DNA from: JAITVM01 sp031551135
GTDB taxonomy: Bacteria; Bacillota; Clostridia; Lachnospirales; JAITVM01
DNA length: 64,000 bases
Direction: 5' to 3'
Assembly: GCA_031551135.1 (NCBI GenBank)
Contig: JAVBOA010000025.1
Location: 40,986-104,985 of the forward strand
Part shown: piece by piece, positions 9,095-17,866 of the stretch
Layout: each line of letters starts with the position of its first letter
Numbering within the stretch: position 1 is the stretch's first letter
The notes under the pieces: generated by a model
What the model saw: only the letters and a program-made list of their open reading frames with translations
Databases searched by the model: none
Told to the model about the DNA's origin: nothing
Made by a program: the position numbers and the translations under genes

Positions 9095-10192
9095 TTATCT
9101 ATATTCTGGCTTTAAGATATCCGAAATACTTTCGACAGGTATTTCAAACTCAATAAATCCGTACACATAAGGCGCGAGATCATAAGGCTGATAGAATATT
9201 ACAAGCTTATCGTTCCAGAAATAGAAAGATGTATTATCCAAATTTTCAACTTCAGAAACATCTTCATTATAATACTCCGGATTTTCTGCGCGCAAATCGT
9301 TCATTTCTTTGATTAAAACTTGTTCGTAATTTTTATCGGCAAAGATATCCGAAAGTTCCAGAATCGCCGATTTATTTAAATCTAAGTTTAAAATGGTTTC
9401 GTAAGGCGTGCCGTGTGCGCCGCCCGAGTAGTAATATCCGGATATTAAAATAGGAATAACATTGTTTCGCGTATCTAAGAAAAAGAAATCTTGGTCATAA
9501 GAATAATTATATTTATATTCTTCGGTATTCATCTCTTCGGCAACCTGAAAGATTTCTGCGGCTGCCTCGTCAACAGCGACCGATAGCTCGGAATTTATAG
9601 CGTCTTCCGAAGCTTTGTCTTTTAAACCGTGAAACTGCGGCACTATATAATTCGCACTTACCGAAACAACGTCCATTTCTTCGTCTTTAAATTCCTCATA
9701 ATGTGTGAAATATTTCGATGATATAGAAAGATTCGAAGATTTTAAAGCAACCTGTGCTGTAGAATAAATTTTTACATGATTAGGGGTTCCGTCGGCTTCA
9801 TAACCCGGAGAGTAAAGAACTTGGCAGTTTAAATTTTCGGATATAAAACGCAAAGGCACCATTGTGCGGTTGTTTGTAATAAACGGAGCAGCCGGAAGGT
9901 TTTTCGTTTTTCCGTTTACAATTGCTATTTGATCGTTAATTTTCATCTCAATGGTTATTCCGTCTTTTTTGATAATTACCGTATTGTCTTTGTAATCTAC
10001 AGTGCAGTTGAGAGTTTCAGCAATAACTCGAATCGGAACAAAATTAGAGTCGTTTTTCAGCACAGGTTCTGTATCTGATTCGATTTCGATACCATTAATA
10101 TAAATCACAGTATTCAACGCCGCCTGAACAGGAACAATTAAAGAAACGCATGTAAATATAAAGAACGCAGTCAATATAATTTTTTTAAACAT
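9095..10192 (-). CDS. Exported copper amine oxidase N-terminal-like domain plus DUF3298 protein
   Basis: 365 residues with a signal peptide (about residues 1-24, ending PVQA). Residues 28-150 contain two stalk-domain units with the motifs FVPIRVIAETLNC and MVPLRFISENLNC, the 'copper amine oxidase N-terminal' repeat common in clostridial surface proteins; despite the name it is not catalytic. Residues 175-360 look like DUF4163/DUF3298, including YSGGAHGTPYETILNLD, as also seen in the extracellular part of RsiV-type proteins. The ATG at 10192 follows GGAG. The role is probably at the cell wall. No sigma factor gene is adjacent, so it is not evidently an anti-sigma factor. Confidence 0.78.
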   Translation of the reverse strand: MFKKIILTAFFIFTCVSLIVPVQAALNTVIYINGIEIESDTEPVLKNDSNFVPIRVIAETLNCTVDYKDNTVIIKKDGITIEMKINDQIAIVNGKTKNLPAAPFITNNRTMVPLRFISENLNCQVLYSPGYEADGTPNHVKIYSTAQVALKSSNLSISSKYFTHYEEFKDEEMDVVSVSANYIVPQFHGLKDKASEDAINSELSVAVDEAAAEIFQVAEEMNTEEYKYNYSYDQDFFFLDTRNNVIPILISGYYYSGGAHGTPYETILNLDLNKSAILELSDIFADKNYEQVLIKEMNDLRAENPEYYNEDVSEVENLDNTSFYFWNDKLVIFYQPYDLAPYVYGFIEFEIPVESISDILKPEYR

Positions 10193-10289
10193 AAAATCAA
10201 CTCCAATGCTTTTTCTTAATTATAGCATATATAGTTTTTGAATAGTAGGGCGACATTATGTAAATGGATAAAAATATAACATAATTATC

Positions 10290-10318
10290 TTGTTTTCTTT
10301 ATTTGCTTTGCTTATACT
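10290..10318 (+). promoter_or_regulatory. Probable promoter of the MerR gene
   Basis: TTGTTT (10290-10295), a 17-base spacer and TATACT (10313-10318). The repeat copy C lies in the resulting leader. Confidence 0.5.
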
Positions 10319-10338
10319 TGCATTAAAATGATAGATTA

Positions 10339-10378
10339 TACTATTTTCAATATAAAGGATAGAAAAATGAAAATAGTA
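10339..10378 (+). repeat. MITE-like repeat, short copy C (40 bp)
   Basis: TACTATTTTCA...TGAAAATAGTA without the central stem. It is identical over all 40 bases to copy I at 38340-38379, so it is a recurring internal-deletion form. It sits in the leader of the MerR gene and its right end contributes an in-frame ATG upstream of the likely start. Confidence 0.85.
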
Positions 10379-10420
10379 TTATCTAAACCTTTGCCTAAGC
10401 ATAAAGATTGGATGATGAAT

Positions 10421-11272
10421 ATGGATATAAAAAAATTATCAATCGGACAAATGGCGGAGCTAAACCGCGTAACGACACAGACATTGCGCTATTATGACAA
10501 AGAAGGGCTTCTTTCTCCATGTTTTACAGACCCGAATACAGGATACAGGTATTATCACATTAATCAAAGCGCGCAACTCGATATGATACAGTATTTGCAA
10601 TCGCACGGAATATCACTGCGCAAAATAAAAAAGCAATTAGAGCTTAACGGGCGCGATACCGAAGCTTTTATCAGCCTTTTGAAATCTCAATTACTGGAAA
10701 TTGATGAAAATATACGCCGCTTGTCACAATCTAAAAATACTATTTCGCGAATGCTTGAAAATTATGAAAGATATAAAAATCTTCCGCTTTCCGAAACATT
10801 ATTTTTTGAGTACATACCCAAACGAAAGATTTTTATAAAAAAGACACATTATAATTTATTTGAACAAAATTTCAGCGGCTATGAAATGATGCTTCGTGAA
10901 TTAAAGCAGAGCCTTGTTTTAAGCGATTTGCCTTTCAGCTATTTTTGTAATACCGGCACAATCGTACGCAAAAAATTCTTGGATAGCGGAGAATTATTTT
11001 CGGATGAAGTTTTTTTCTTTGTTGAGGAGGACTACAGCGGTCCGGGCTTTGTTGAGGATATTCCTCCGAATTTATATATCTGCGTTTGCTCGAAAGATTT
11101 TTCCAGAGAGGCGAGCCTTGCAAAACGCTTGTTCAGTGAAATTTCAAATTTGAATTATGAAATAGAAGGAGATTATTTATGTGAAGTAATGCTCGATTTT
11201 CCGGGATTTGATGCGGAGCCCAGAAATTTATTTTATAGAATCCAAATCCCTGTTAAGCGTTCGGATGGCTAA
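10421..11272 (+). CDS. MerR family transcriptional regulator with GyrI-like effector domain
   Basis: 283 residues from the ATG at 10421 (GGATGATG ribosome site). Two more ATGs lie close upstream, and an open frame extends back through the repeat to 10328. The N-terminal winged helix has IGQMAELNRVTTQTLRYYDKEGLL, followed by GYRYYHINQSAQLDMIQYLQ. A coiled dimerisation helix spans about residues 75-120, and the C-terminal 150 residues look like a BmrR/GyrI-type ligand-binding domain. Such proteins twist promoters with 19-bp spacers. One lies just downstream at 11324-11354, ahead of the diaminopentanoate dehydrogenase-like gene, so that gene is the likely target. The ligand is unknown. Confidence 0.88.
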   Translation: MDIKKLSIGQMAELNRVTTQTLRYYDKEGLLSPCFTDPNTGYRYYHINQSAQLDMIQYLQSHGISLRKIKKQLELNGRDTEAFISLLKSQLLEIDENIRRLSQSKNTISRMLENYERYKNLPLSETLFFEYIPKRKIFIKKTHYNLFEQNFSGYEMMLRELKQSLVLSDLPFSYFCNTGTIVRKKFLDSGELFSDEVFFFVEEDYSGPGFVEDIPPNLYICVCSKDFSREASLAKRLFSEISNLNYEIEGDYLCEVMLDFPGFDAEPRNLFYRIQIPVKRSDG

Positions 11273-11323
11273 ATTTTTCGATTTTGGGAACAATATGACA
11301 TGTTGAACTCATACTAAAAAAGC

Positions 11324-11354
11324 TTGACTTTATCCTAAGACAAAGCTTTATACT
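11324..11354 (+). promoter_or_regulatory. MerR-type promoter with 19-bp spacer and operator dyad
   Basis: TTGACT (11324-11329) and TATACT (11349-11354) are separated by 19 bases instead of 17. The spacer is centred on a dyad, CTTTATC-CTAA-GACAAAG (11328-11345). This is the hallmark of MerR-activated promoters. It lies between the MerR gene and its likely target. Confidence 0.72.
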
Positions 11355-11401
11355 GATATTGTTAAAAAATAAACAATTGAAAATCATAGGAGGTTTTGGA
11401 A

Positions 11402-12475
11402 ATGGATAGAAAATTAAAAGCAGTACAATATGGATGCGGAAAAATGAGCGTCTATCTTATGCGTTATTTAATCCAAAAAGGCGCGGATGTTGTAGCGGCG
11501 TTTGATATGAACCCTGCTGTAATAGGCAAAGATATCGGTGAAATAATGGGAAGCGAAAAAGTCGGCGTTCTTGTTTCTGACGCAAAAGACGCAGGAAAAA
11601 TTATGTCCGAACTGAAACCCGATGTTTGTGTTGTTGCGACTATGAGTACAATGGCTGATATTAAAGAAGCTTTTGCAATATGTGCTGAAAACGGCGTAAA
11701 TGCAATTTCTACATGTGAAGAATCTCTTTATCCTTGGAACTCATCTCCGCAAATTACATCCGAACTGGATGAATTGGCTAAAAAGAACGGCATTACGCTT
11801 GCGGGCAGTGGTTATCCGGATATGTATTGGGGCGTTTTGATTGATGTTTTGGCAGGCTCTATGCTTGACATTACAAAAATCAAAGGCGTAAGTTCTTATA
11901 ATGTGGAGGATTATGGCATTGCGTTGGCGAAAGGTCACGGCGCAGGGCTGACTCAAGAAGATTTTGCAAAAGAAATCGGAAACTACAACGGACTTTCGTC
12001 CGAAGAACAGAAAAAATTAGTGGAAAGCGGAGAATATGTTCCTTGTTATATGTGGAATCAAAACGGCTGGCTTTGCGAACGGCTTGGACTTACACCGATT
12101 TCGCAAATACAAAAATGTGTTCCGACCACTCATGATAAAGATTTGTACAGCGATACGCTTGGAATGGAAATAAAAGCCGGAAACGCAACCGGAATGTCGG
12201 CAATCGTTGTTACGGAAACAAAAGAGGGAATTACATTGGAAACCGAATGCATAGGAAAAGTTTATGCTGAAGGCGAATTTGATATAAACGACTGGACATT
12301 TTACGGCGAACCGGAAACTACAATTAATGTAAACCGTCCGGCTACCGTGGAATTGACTTGTGCTAATTTAGTGAACCGTATTCCGGCGCTTGTAAAAGCC
12401 GAACCGGGATATATTACAACGGATAAAATGCCGAATAACGTGTATCTTGTAAAACCGATTAACGAATATATTTAA
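11402..12475 (+). CDS. 2,4-diaminopentanoate dehydrogenase-like oxidoreductase
   Basis: 357 residues from the ATG at 11402, eight bases after AGGAGG. The N-terminal Rossmann segment is KAVQYGCGKMSVYLMRYL, followed by AAFDMNPAVIGKDIGE. The overall layout is that of 2,4-diaminopentanoate dehydrogenase (Ord), which oxidatively deaminates 2,4-diaminopentanoate with NAD(P)+ in clostridial ornithine fermentation. The partner genes (oraS/oraE, ortA/ortB, racemase) are not in the window. The gene appears to be a single unit under a MerR-type promoter and ends at a strong terminator. The substrate could therefore be a related amine, and the exact reaction is uncertain. Confidence 0.78.
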   Translation: MDRKLKAVQYGCGKMSVYLMRYLIQKGADVVAAFDMNPAVIGKDIGEIMGSEKVGVLVSDAKDAGKIMSELKPDVCVVATMSTMADIKEAFAICAENGVNAISTCEESLYPWNSSPQITSELDELAKKNGITLAGSGYPDMYWGVLIDVLAGSMLDITKIKGVSSYNVEDYGIALAKGHGAGLTQEDFAKEIGNYNGLSSEEQKKLVESGEYVPCYMWNQNGWLCERLGLTPISQIQKCVPTTHDKDLYSDTLGMEIKAGNATGMSAIVVTETKEGITLETECIGKVYAEGEFDINDWTFYGEPETTINVNRPATVELTCANLVNRIPALVKAEPGYITTDKMPNNVYLVKPINEYI

Positions 12476-12476
12476 A

Positions 12477-12510
12477 TCAAAAAGAGCCATTTCTTATGGC
12501 TCTTTTTGAT
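12477..12510. terminator. Bidirectional terminator between convergent genes
   Basis: Arms AAAAAGAGCCAT and ATGGCTCTTTTT. The second arm overlaps the last codons of the minus-strand exonuclease gene. Confidence 0.85.
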
Positions 12511-13255
12511 TTTTCATGTCGAAAATCCCTTTTTGACCGTATTCATAAACTTTCTTAATTACCAGTTTTTCTTTTTTATTAAGTTCTCTGCCGAATTCCT
12601 TTTCTACTTCTTTATACAAAAGCGGAATATTGACTTTGTAATTCTTCTTGCTTGTTTCCTTGGTCAAAAATTTGAGGTTTAGCTTTTCATGTTCGAATTT
12701 AGTATTTTTTAGAATACTGAAAATTTGCGCGGTATAAACTGCGTCATTGATTGCGTTATGAAAATCTAAGGTTGCCGGAAGTTCAAGAATGTCAATAGCG
12801 TTTTTAAGACCGATAGACATTCCGAGCGGATATTTCAAAAAAGCTGATGCCAATAATTGAACATTGATGAATTTCATCGGCAAGCCTTTGTAATCCAGTT
12901 TATGATGGTCGGCGTTTCGAATAAGCTCTTTAAAATCGTTCGAGCCCCAAAAACAAAAAACAGCGTCCGTACCCACAAAATCAACAAAATTTTGGTAGAT
13001 TTCAGGGAAAGTCCTTTCATTTTTCAAAAGCGCATAAGATATTTTGGTTATTTTTTCTACATAAGGATGTATTCGCCTATAGATGCTCGGTTTCACATAA
13101 AGATCCAGTTTGTCCATAAGCTCGAAATTTTCATCCAATTTCACTGCCCCGATTTGGATTATTTCAAAAGGGCAGGTTTTTACCACTCTTCCTTTTTCAT
13201 TTTTGGAAAAGTCAAAAGGCTGATTGTATTCAAAATCAACAACTATATAGTTCAT
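12494..13255 (-). CDS. DEDDh 3'-5' exonuclease (KapD/DnaQ-like)
   Basis: 253 residues. The DEDDh exonuclease motifs are visible: VVDFEYNQ (D7, E9) at the N-terminus, a middle aspartate in FCFWGSNDFKEL, and the HNAINDAVYTA segment with the catalytic His and last Asp near residue 165. The domain fills about residues 1-185, and the C-terminal 60 residues are lysine-rich. Relatives include KapD and ribonuclease T-like proteins that trim RNA or single-stranded DNA ends. The start is the ATG at 13255 behind AGGGGGTG. It is 37 bases downstream of threonine ammonia-lyase on the same strand, so it may share its transcript. Confidence 0.83.
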   Translation of the reverse strand: MNYIVVDFEYNQPFDFSKNEKGRVVKTCPFEIIQIGAVKLDENFELMDKLDLYVKPSIYRRIHPYVEKITKISYALLKNERTFPEIYQNFVDFVGTDAVFCFWGSNDFKELIRNADHHKLDYKGLPMKFINVQLLASAFLKYPLGMSIGLKNAIDILELPATLDFHNAINDAVYTAQIFSILKNTKFEHEKLNLKFLTKETSKKNYKVNIPLLYKEVEKEFGRELNKKEKLVIKKVYEYGQKGIFDMKNQKEP

Positions 13256-13292
13256 TTAACACCCCCTTGTGCATTATTTCATCTTTCGAGAA

Positions 13293-14513
13293 TCAAGAAT
13301 ATATTCTGTTGGCTTTAATTTCGGATGCGTCAAAACCCCCGTCACGCAATGCCCGCATAATTTTTTCTTTATGTTCGTTTCCAAAAGCTTCCAAAGTTAC
13401 TTGAAGCTCAACAGCGGCATTTCGGTTAATGCTGACAAATTGATTATGCTCCAATTTTATAATATTTCCGCTTTCTTTAGCAACAATTTGCGAAATTTTT
13501 GTCAGTTCGCCCGGTCGGTCGGGTAGCAAAACCGAAAAAGAAAAAATTCTTCCGCGGTTTATTAAACCGTGCTGAACCAAAGATGATAAAGTAATAACAT
13601 CCATATTGCCGCCGCTTAATATAGAAACAATATTTTTGTTCGCACTTTCGATATGTTTCAATGCGGCAACCGTTAATAAACCTGCGTTTTCCACAATCAT
13701 TTTATGTCTTTCCATTACATCTAAAAATGTATCAATTAATTCATAATCGTCGATTACAATAATGTCATCGATATATTTTTGAATATACGGAAATACTAAA
13801 TTGCCCGGCGTTTGGACAGCAACACCGTCTGCAATTGTCTCTACTTTTTCAAGGCTGCAAATTTCGCCTTTGTCGATTGAAGCTTTCATAGCGGCCGCGC
13901 CTTTTGGCTCAACTCCGACAACACGAACATTTGGATTAAGCATTTTTGTGAGCGTTGCGATTCCGGCAGCAAGACCGCCGCCGCCGATTGGCACCAAAAT
14001 AATATCCACATCGGGCAAATCTTTCAAAATCTCATACGCGATTGTTCCTTGACCGGTTGCTATTTGCAAATCGTTAAACGGATGAACGAAAGTCAGATTT
14101 TTTTTCTCCGAAAGAGATTCTGCGTATTCGCGGGCTTCGTCAAATAAATTTCCGTATAAAATAACTTTTGCGCCGTAAGATTTTGTGTTGTTCACTTTTA
14201 CGAGCGGAGTAGTGGTCGGCATAACAATCGTCGCTTCTACGCCTGCTTTTTGTGCCGCAAAAGCAACGCCTTGCGCATGATTTCCTGCAGAAGCGGTTAT
14301 CAGGCCGTTTTTCTTTTCTTCTTCGCTTAACATGGATATTTTATAATATGCTCCACGTATTTTATAAGCTCCGGTAATCTGCATGTTTTCGGGCTTTAAA
14401 TAAATATTGTTTCCGGTCATTCTCGAAAAATAATTGCTGTATACTAAATTTGTTTTTAAAATTACTTCCTGTATGGTTTCACGAGCCCTTTTAAATGTTT
14501 CGATAGAATCCAT
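13293..14513 (-). CDS. ilvA: Threonine ammonia-lyase
   Basis: 406 residues from the ATG at 14513 behind GGAGGG. The PLP enzyme converts threonine to 2-oxobutyrate and ammonia, feeding isoleucine synthesis or threonine catabolism. The PLP lysine is K51 in GAYKIRGAYYK. The glycine-rich phosphate loop is PIGGGGLAAG, and SILSGGNMD lies near residue 315. The last 75 residues form a single ACT-like domain (FSVLLPDRPGELTKISQIV). One ACT domain and a length near 400 match the shorter clostridial/TdcB-like type rather than long E. coli IlvA with two ACT domains. The ilvA/tdcB choice is not certain. Confidence 0.9.
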   Translation of the reverse strand: MDSIETFKRARETIQEVILKTNLVYSNYFSRMTGNNIYLKPENMQITGAYKIRGAYYKISMLSEEEKKNGLITASAGNHAQGVAFAAQKAGVEATIVMPTTTPLVKVNNTKSYGAKVILYGNLFDEAREYAESLSEKKNLTFVHPFNDLQIATGQGTIAYEILKDLPDVDIILVPIGGGGLAAGIATLTKMLNPNVRVVGVEPKGAAAMKASIDKGEICSLEKVETIADGVAVQTPGNLVFPYIQKYIDDIIVIDDYELIDTFLDVMERHKMIVENAGLLTVAALKHIESANKNIVSILSGGNMDVITLSSLVQHGLINRGRIFSFSVLLPDRPGELTKISQIVAKESGNIIKLEHNQFVSINRNAAVELQVTLEAFGNEHKEKIMRALRDGGFDASEIKANRIYS

Positions 14514-14538
14514 GGTTCCCTCCATTTTTATGCGGATA

Positions 14539-14573
14539 TACTATTTCCATTATAAAAGAAAATGTAAATAGTA
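14539..14573 (+). repeat. MITE-like repeat, short copy D1 (35 bp)
   Basis: TACTATTTCCA...TGTAAATAGTA, three bases from the full copy D2, giving a tandem pair upstream of ilvA. Confidence 0.75.
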
Positions 14574-14576
14574 TTA

Positions 14577-14688
14577 TACTATTTTCATTATAAAGGATAG
14601 AAAAAAATATTTCATTTCGCGCTAGAAACATGCGCGAAACGCTCCGCTGTGAAAAAATTTTTTTCTACTTATCAAAATGAAAATAGTA
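14577..14688 (+). repeat. MITE-like hairpin repeat, full copy D2
   Basis: 112-bp copy, nearly identical to copy J. Its outer end is exactly adjacent to the stop codon (14689-14691) of the minus-strand aminopeptidase P gene. Confidence 0.88.
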
Positions 14689-16464
14689 TTAAATATCAAG
14701 AGTTTGAAGCCTTAAGAAATATCTTTCATCTTCGTTTAGAAACGGACTGAGTTTATTAAATACATCTTCGTGAAAAGCATTAATCCATTTTATTTCGTCT
14801 TGCGTAAGCAAAGAAACATCAATTGCTTCCAAATCAATCGGGCAAGGCGAAATTGTTTCAAACGAAAGGAATCTTCCGAATTCGCTTTCGGCGTGGAATT
14901 TTACAAGTATTGTAGTTTCCGTGCGGATTCCATACATATTTTCACGGTAAACCCCCGGCTCATTGCTGATAATCATTCCTTCTTTCAGCGGTGCCGCCAC
15001 GGGGCGCAGAGAAATATTCTGCGGACCTTCATGGACTCCGAGGCAAAAGCCGATTCCGTGGCCGGTGCCGCATTTGTAATCCATAAGATTATTCCACATC
15101 GGCTGGCGCGCAAGCATATCCAACGTTACTCCGCAAGTTCCGTCCAAAAATATCGCGCGTGCAAGAGAAATATTTGATTTCAGGGTCAAGGTGAAGTCTC
15201 GTTTCATTTGCTCGTCTATTTTTCCCAAAACGATTGTACGGGTAACATCGGTTGTTCCGTCCAGATACTGTCCGCCGCTGTCAACGAGCAAAAATCCTTT
15301 CGGCTCAATAACGGCGTGGCTTTCTTCGGTAGCCGAATAATGCATCATAGCCGCGTTTGGCATATACGCCGCGATTGTATTAAAAGACGGAAAAAGAAAA
15401 TTCTTATCCTTCGAGCGTAACTCGATAAGTTTTTTTTCTACATCGAGTTCGGTGATTTTTTCTTTTCCGACATTTTCTTTAATCCATTTTATGAAGCGGA
15501 GTAAATAAACCGAATCACGAATATTTACTGATTTCAAATTCTCGATTTCGATTTTATTTTTGCATGCCTTTAAATCAACAGTTATCTCTTTTATATTTTT
15601 CGATCTGAAATTGCTTGTTATCTCTGTGTATAAAGCGTAATTTGTACGGTTTTCATCAAATCCAAAGAATTTATTTTTATCGATATTTTTTATATAATCA
15701 AAAATTTCGTTGTATTTTTTAACCGTAACATTGTCTTGCCTTAAAATTTCGACGCAATCGGAAATCTTTTCCGAATCCACAAATAAAACAGCCGAATCTT
15801 GCTCAACAATTGCGTACGATGCAAAAGTTGTGTTGTAAGGAACATCGTTGCCGCGCAAATTGAAAAGCCAAGCGATATCGTCCAAAGAAGAAATAACATA
15901 AACGTCAATATTTTCTCCGGACATAATTTTTCTTATTTCTTCTAATTTTTCGCTCCTTGATTTTCCGGCATAATTAATAAGAAGGTCAAAAATTTTATTA
16001 TTCGATAATTCCGGACGGTCTTCCCAAATTTCATCCAATAAATCGATATCAATTTTGCAATTAATATTTTTTGCAGAAAGCTTTTCCGCTAAATTTTTTG
16101 CCGCGAGAGTGCTCATGCATTTTCCGTCGAACGTCGCGCATCCGCCTTTTTTTGTGCTGTTTCTTACAAATGTTTGGTAATCAGGAAAATTCGGATGATT
16201 TTCCTTTTGCAGATCGAAATATGTGCCTTGAATCTGTTTCGCTGCTTGAATAAAATATCTGCCGTCTGTCCAAAGCATTGCTTTGTCTTCGGTAATAACA
16301 GCGGTTGCGTTTGACCCCGTAAAGCCCGAAATGAATTTTACCGAATCATAACGTGCGGGAGCATACTCAGATTGATGAGGGTCGAATTTTGTTATTATAT
16401 ATGTGTCAATATTATTTTTTTGCATCAAAAGACGCAGCTTATCAACACGCTCGTTTATAGTCAT
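14689..16464 (-). CDS. Xaa-Pro aminopeptidase (aminopeptidase P, M24B)
   Basis: 591 residues, the long three-part form of aminopeptidase P, which removes N-terminal residues preceding proline. Two creatinase-like N-terminal domains span about residues 1-300. The M24 catalytic domain follows, with DSGGQYLDGTTDVTRT (two metal aspartates), GTGHGIGFCLGVHEGP (metal histidine and catalytic histidines), NEPGVY and RTETTIL (metal glutamates). All five metal ligands are present. The ATG at 16464 follows AAGGAG. Its TAA stop directly abuts repeat copy D2. It stands alone and is probably a cytoplasmic housekeeping peptidase. Confidence 0.92.
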   Translation of the reverse strand: MTINERVDKLRLLMQKNNIDTYIITKFDPHQSEYAPARYDSVKFISGFTGSNATAVITEDKAMLWTDGRYFIQAAKQIQGTYFDLQKENHPNFPDYQTFVRNSTKKGGCATFDGKCMSTLAAKNLAEKLSAKNINCKIDIDLLDEIWEDRPELSNNKIFDLLINYAGKSRSEKLEEIRKIMSGENIDVYVISSLDDIAWLFNLRGNDVPYNTTFASYAIVEQDSAVLFVDSEKISDCVEILRQDNVTVKKYNEIFDYIKNIDKNKFFGFDENRTNYALYTEITSNFRSKNIKEITVDLKACKNKIEIENLKSVNIRDSVYLLRFIKWIKENVGKEKITELDVEKKLIELRSKDKNFLFPSFNTIAAYMPNAAMMHYSATEESHAVIEPKGFLLVDSGGQYLDGTTDVTRTIVLGKIDEQMKRDFTLTLKSNISLARAIFLDGTCGVTLDMLARQPMWNNLMDYKCGTGHGIGFCLGVHEGPQNISLRPVAAPLKEGMIISNEPGVYRENMYGIRTETTILVKFHAESEFGRFLSFETISPCPIDLEAIDVSLLTQDEIKWINAFHEDVFNKLSPFLNEDERYFLRLQTLDI

Positions 16465-16599
16465 ACAAAGTCTCCTTAACTATATATTCATACTCCTATA
16501 ATATTAAGTAAATTTCTTTATTCTGTAAAGTATATTTTAAAAATTGCCCTTTGGTTTTCTGATTGTTTTTTTCTGCATATCAAAAGGAAAATAGTAAAA

Positions 16600-16710
16600 T
16601 ACTAATTCCCTTTTAAAGAATAGAAAAAAATATTTCATTCCGCGCTTGAAGCGTTGCGCGGAACGCTTCGCTGTGAAAAATTTTTTCTACTGACTAAATG
16701 GGAATTAGTA
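16600..16710 (+). repeat. MITE-like hairpin repeat, full copy E (variant arms)
   Basis: 111-bp copy with ends TACTAATTCCC/GGGAATTAGTA and a TTCCGCGC/GCGCGGAA central stem. Both differ from the common form by paired, compensating changes. A right-end relic of another copy (about 16571-16595) precedes it. It lies upstream of the interrupted murA. Confidence 0.87.
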
Positions 16711-16780
16711 TAAGTAACAAATTAGCAAAATATTCATATTATGACAATATAAAAATGCTTATGTTATGGAGGTGCTGCCG

Positions 16781-17725
16781 ATGGGTGAATATCACATCAA
16801 AGGTGGTAATAGGCTAACAGGAGAGCTTAAAGTCGGAGGAGCGAAAAACGCAATTCTGCCAATTTTGGCATCCGTAGTTCTAAATTCAGGAAAAAGTATT
16901 ATTCATAATTGCCCGCTTATATCCGATACTTTTGTATCGATAGAAATATTAGAAGCATTAGGCTGCAAAGTAAAAATGGAAGGCTCGACTTTGATAATCG
17001 ATTCTTCTTCTGCCGATAGTTTTGACGTTCCGGAATATCTGGTACGCGAAATGCGCTCATCATTTATTTTTTTAGGCGGGGTTTTAGGGCGTTTCGGAAA
17101 AGTAAAAATTTCGTATCCCGGCGGCTGTGAGCTTGGCTCTAGGCCGATAGATATGCATTTAAAAGCTTTGAAAGAGCTTGGGGCGAATATTGTTGAGGAG
17201 CATGGCTTTGTAATTTGCACCGGAGAAAAATTGAAAGGCACAAGGATTAATTTTGATTTTCCTTCGGTAGGCGCTACAGAAAATGCAATGCTGTCTGCGG
17301 TATTTGCAGAAGGGCAGACTATTATTTCAAATGCTGCCAGAGAGCCTGAAATTGTGGATATGCAGAATTTTTTAAACAAAATGGGCGCAAAAATAAAAGG
17401 TGCGGGTACGGATTTTATAATAATCGACGGCGTAACAAAGCTTAATGATGTTGAATATTCGGTAATGCCCGACAGAATCGTCGCCGGAACTTATTTAGTG
17501 GCGGCGGCAATCACAAAAGGCGAAATATTATTGACAAATGTTGTTTATGAAGATATGTATCCGGTTATCTCAAAATTAAATGAAACCGGATGCAAATTCA
17601 AAATAGAAAAAAATCGAATTTATATGAAATCACCCGATATTATAAAATCCATCGACAGATTACGGACTCACCCTCACCCGGGATTTCCAAGTTTTAATAA
17701 AGGCATTGATAATGATATTTTGTAG
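16781..17725 (+). CDS. murA: UDP-N-acetylglucosamine 1-carboxyvinyltransferase, 5' part (interrupted gene)
   Basis: The first 300 codons (16781-17680) are murA, followed by core codons and about 12 foreign codons to a TAG at 17723. MurA transfers enolpyruvate from PEP to UDP-GlcNAc, the first committed step of peptidoglycan synthesis. The start is the ATG at 16781, six bases after GGAGGTG; an ATG at 16766 overlaps that site. GGAKNAILPIL (active-site Lys/Asn) and GGCELGSRPIDMHL (catalytic Cys) are present. The reading frame leaves murA at HPHPGFP, just before the catalytic Asp of the FPTDMQ motif, where a 3.7-kb element is inserted. Alone this fragment should be inactive. The remainder is at 21395-21757. 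Confidence 0.93.
   Translation: MGEYHIKGGNRLTGELKVGGAKNAILPILASVVLNSGKSIIHNCPLISDTFVSIEILEALGCKVKMEGSTLIIDSSSADSFDVPEYLVREMRSSFIFLGGVLGRFGKVKISYPGGCELGSRPIDMHLKALKELGANIVEEHGFVICTGEKLKGTRINFDFPSVGATENAMLSAVFAEGQTIISNAAREPEIVDMQNFLNKMGAKIKGAGTDFIIIDGVTKLNDVEYSVMPDRIVAGTYLVAAAITKGEILLTNVVYEDMYPVISKLNETGCKFKIEKNRIYMKSPDIIKSIDRLRTHPHPGFPSFNKGIDNDIL
17681..17688 (+). repeat. attL core GGATTTCC
   Basis: Left core copy, in the murA reading frame as G-F-P. GGA and TCC flank a central TT, matching the two-base crossover of large serine recombinases. Identity ends at both edges of the 8 bp. Confidence 0.82.
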
Positions 17726-17866
17726 AATGTATAGATGGAATGTATAGTATGAAAATAATATTTTTAGTTTTTTTTACGTAATTATATATAGGAATATTAA
17801 ATATAAAGTTTTTAAATTTTAGAAAAATAGCAAATTTGACTTGCTATAGTTTGGAGGATTTTATTT

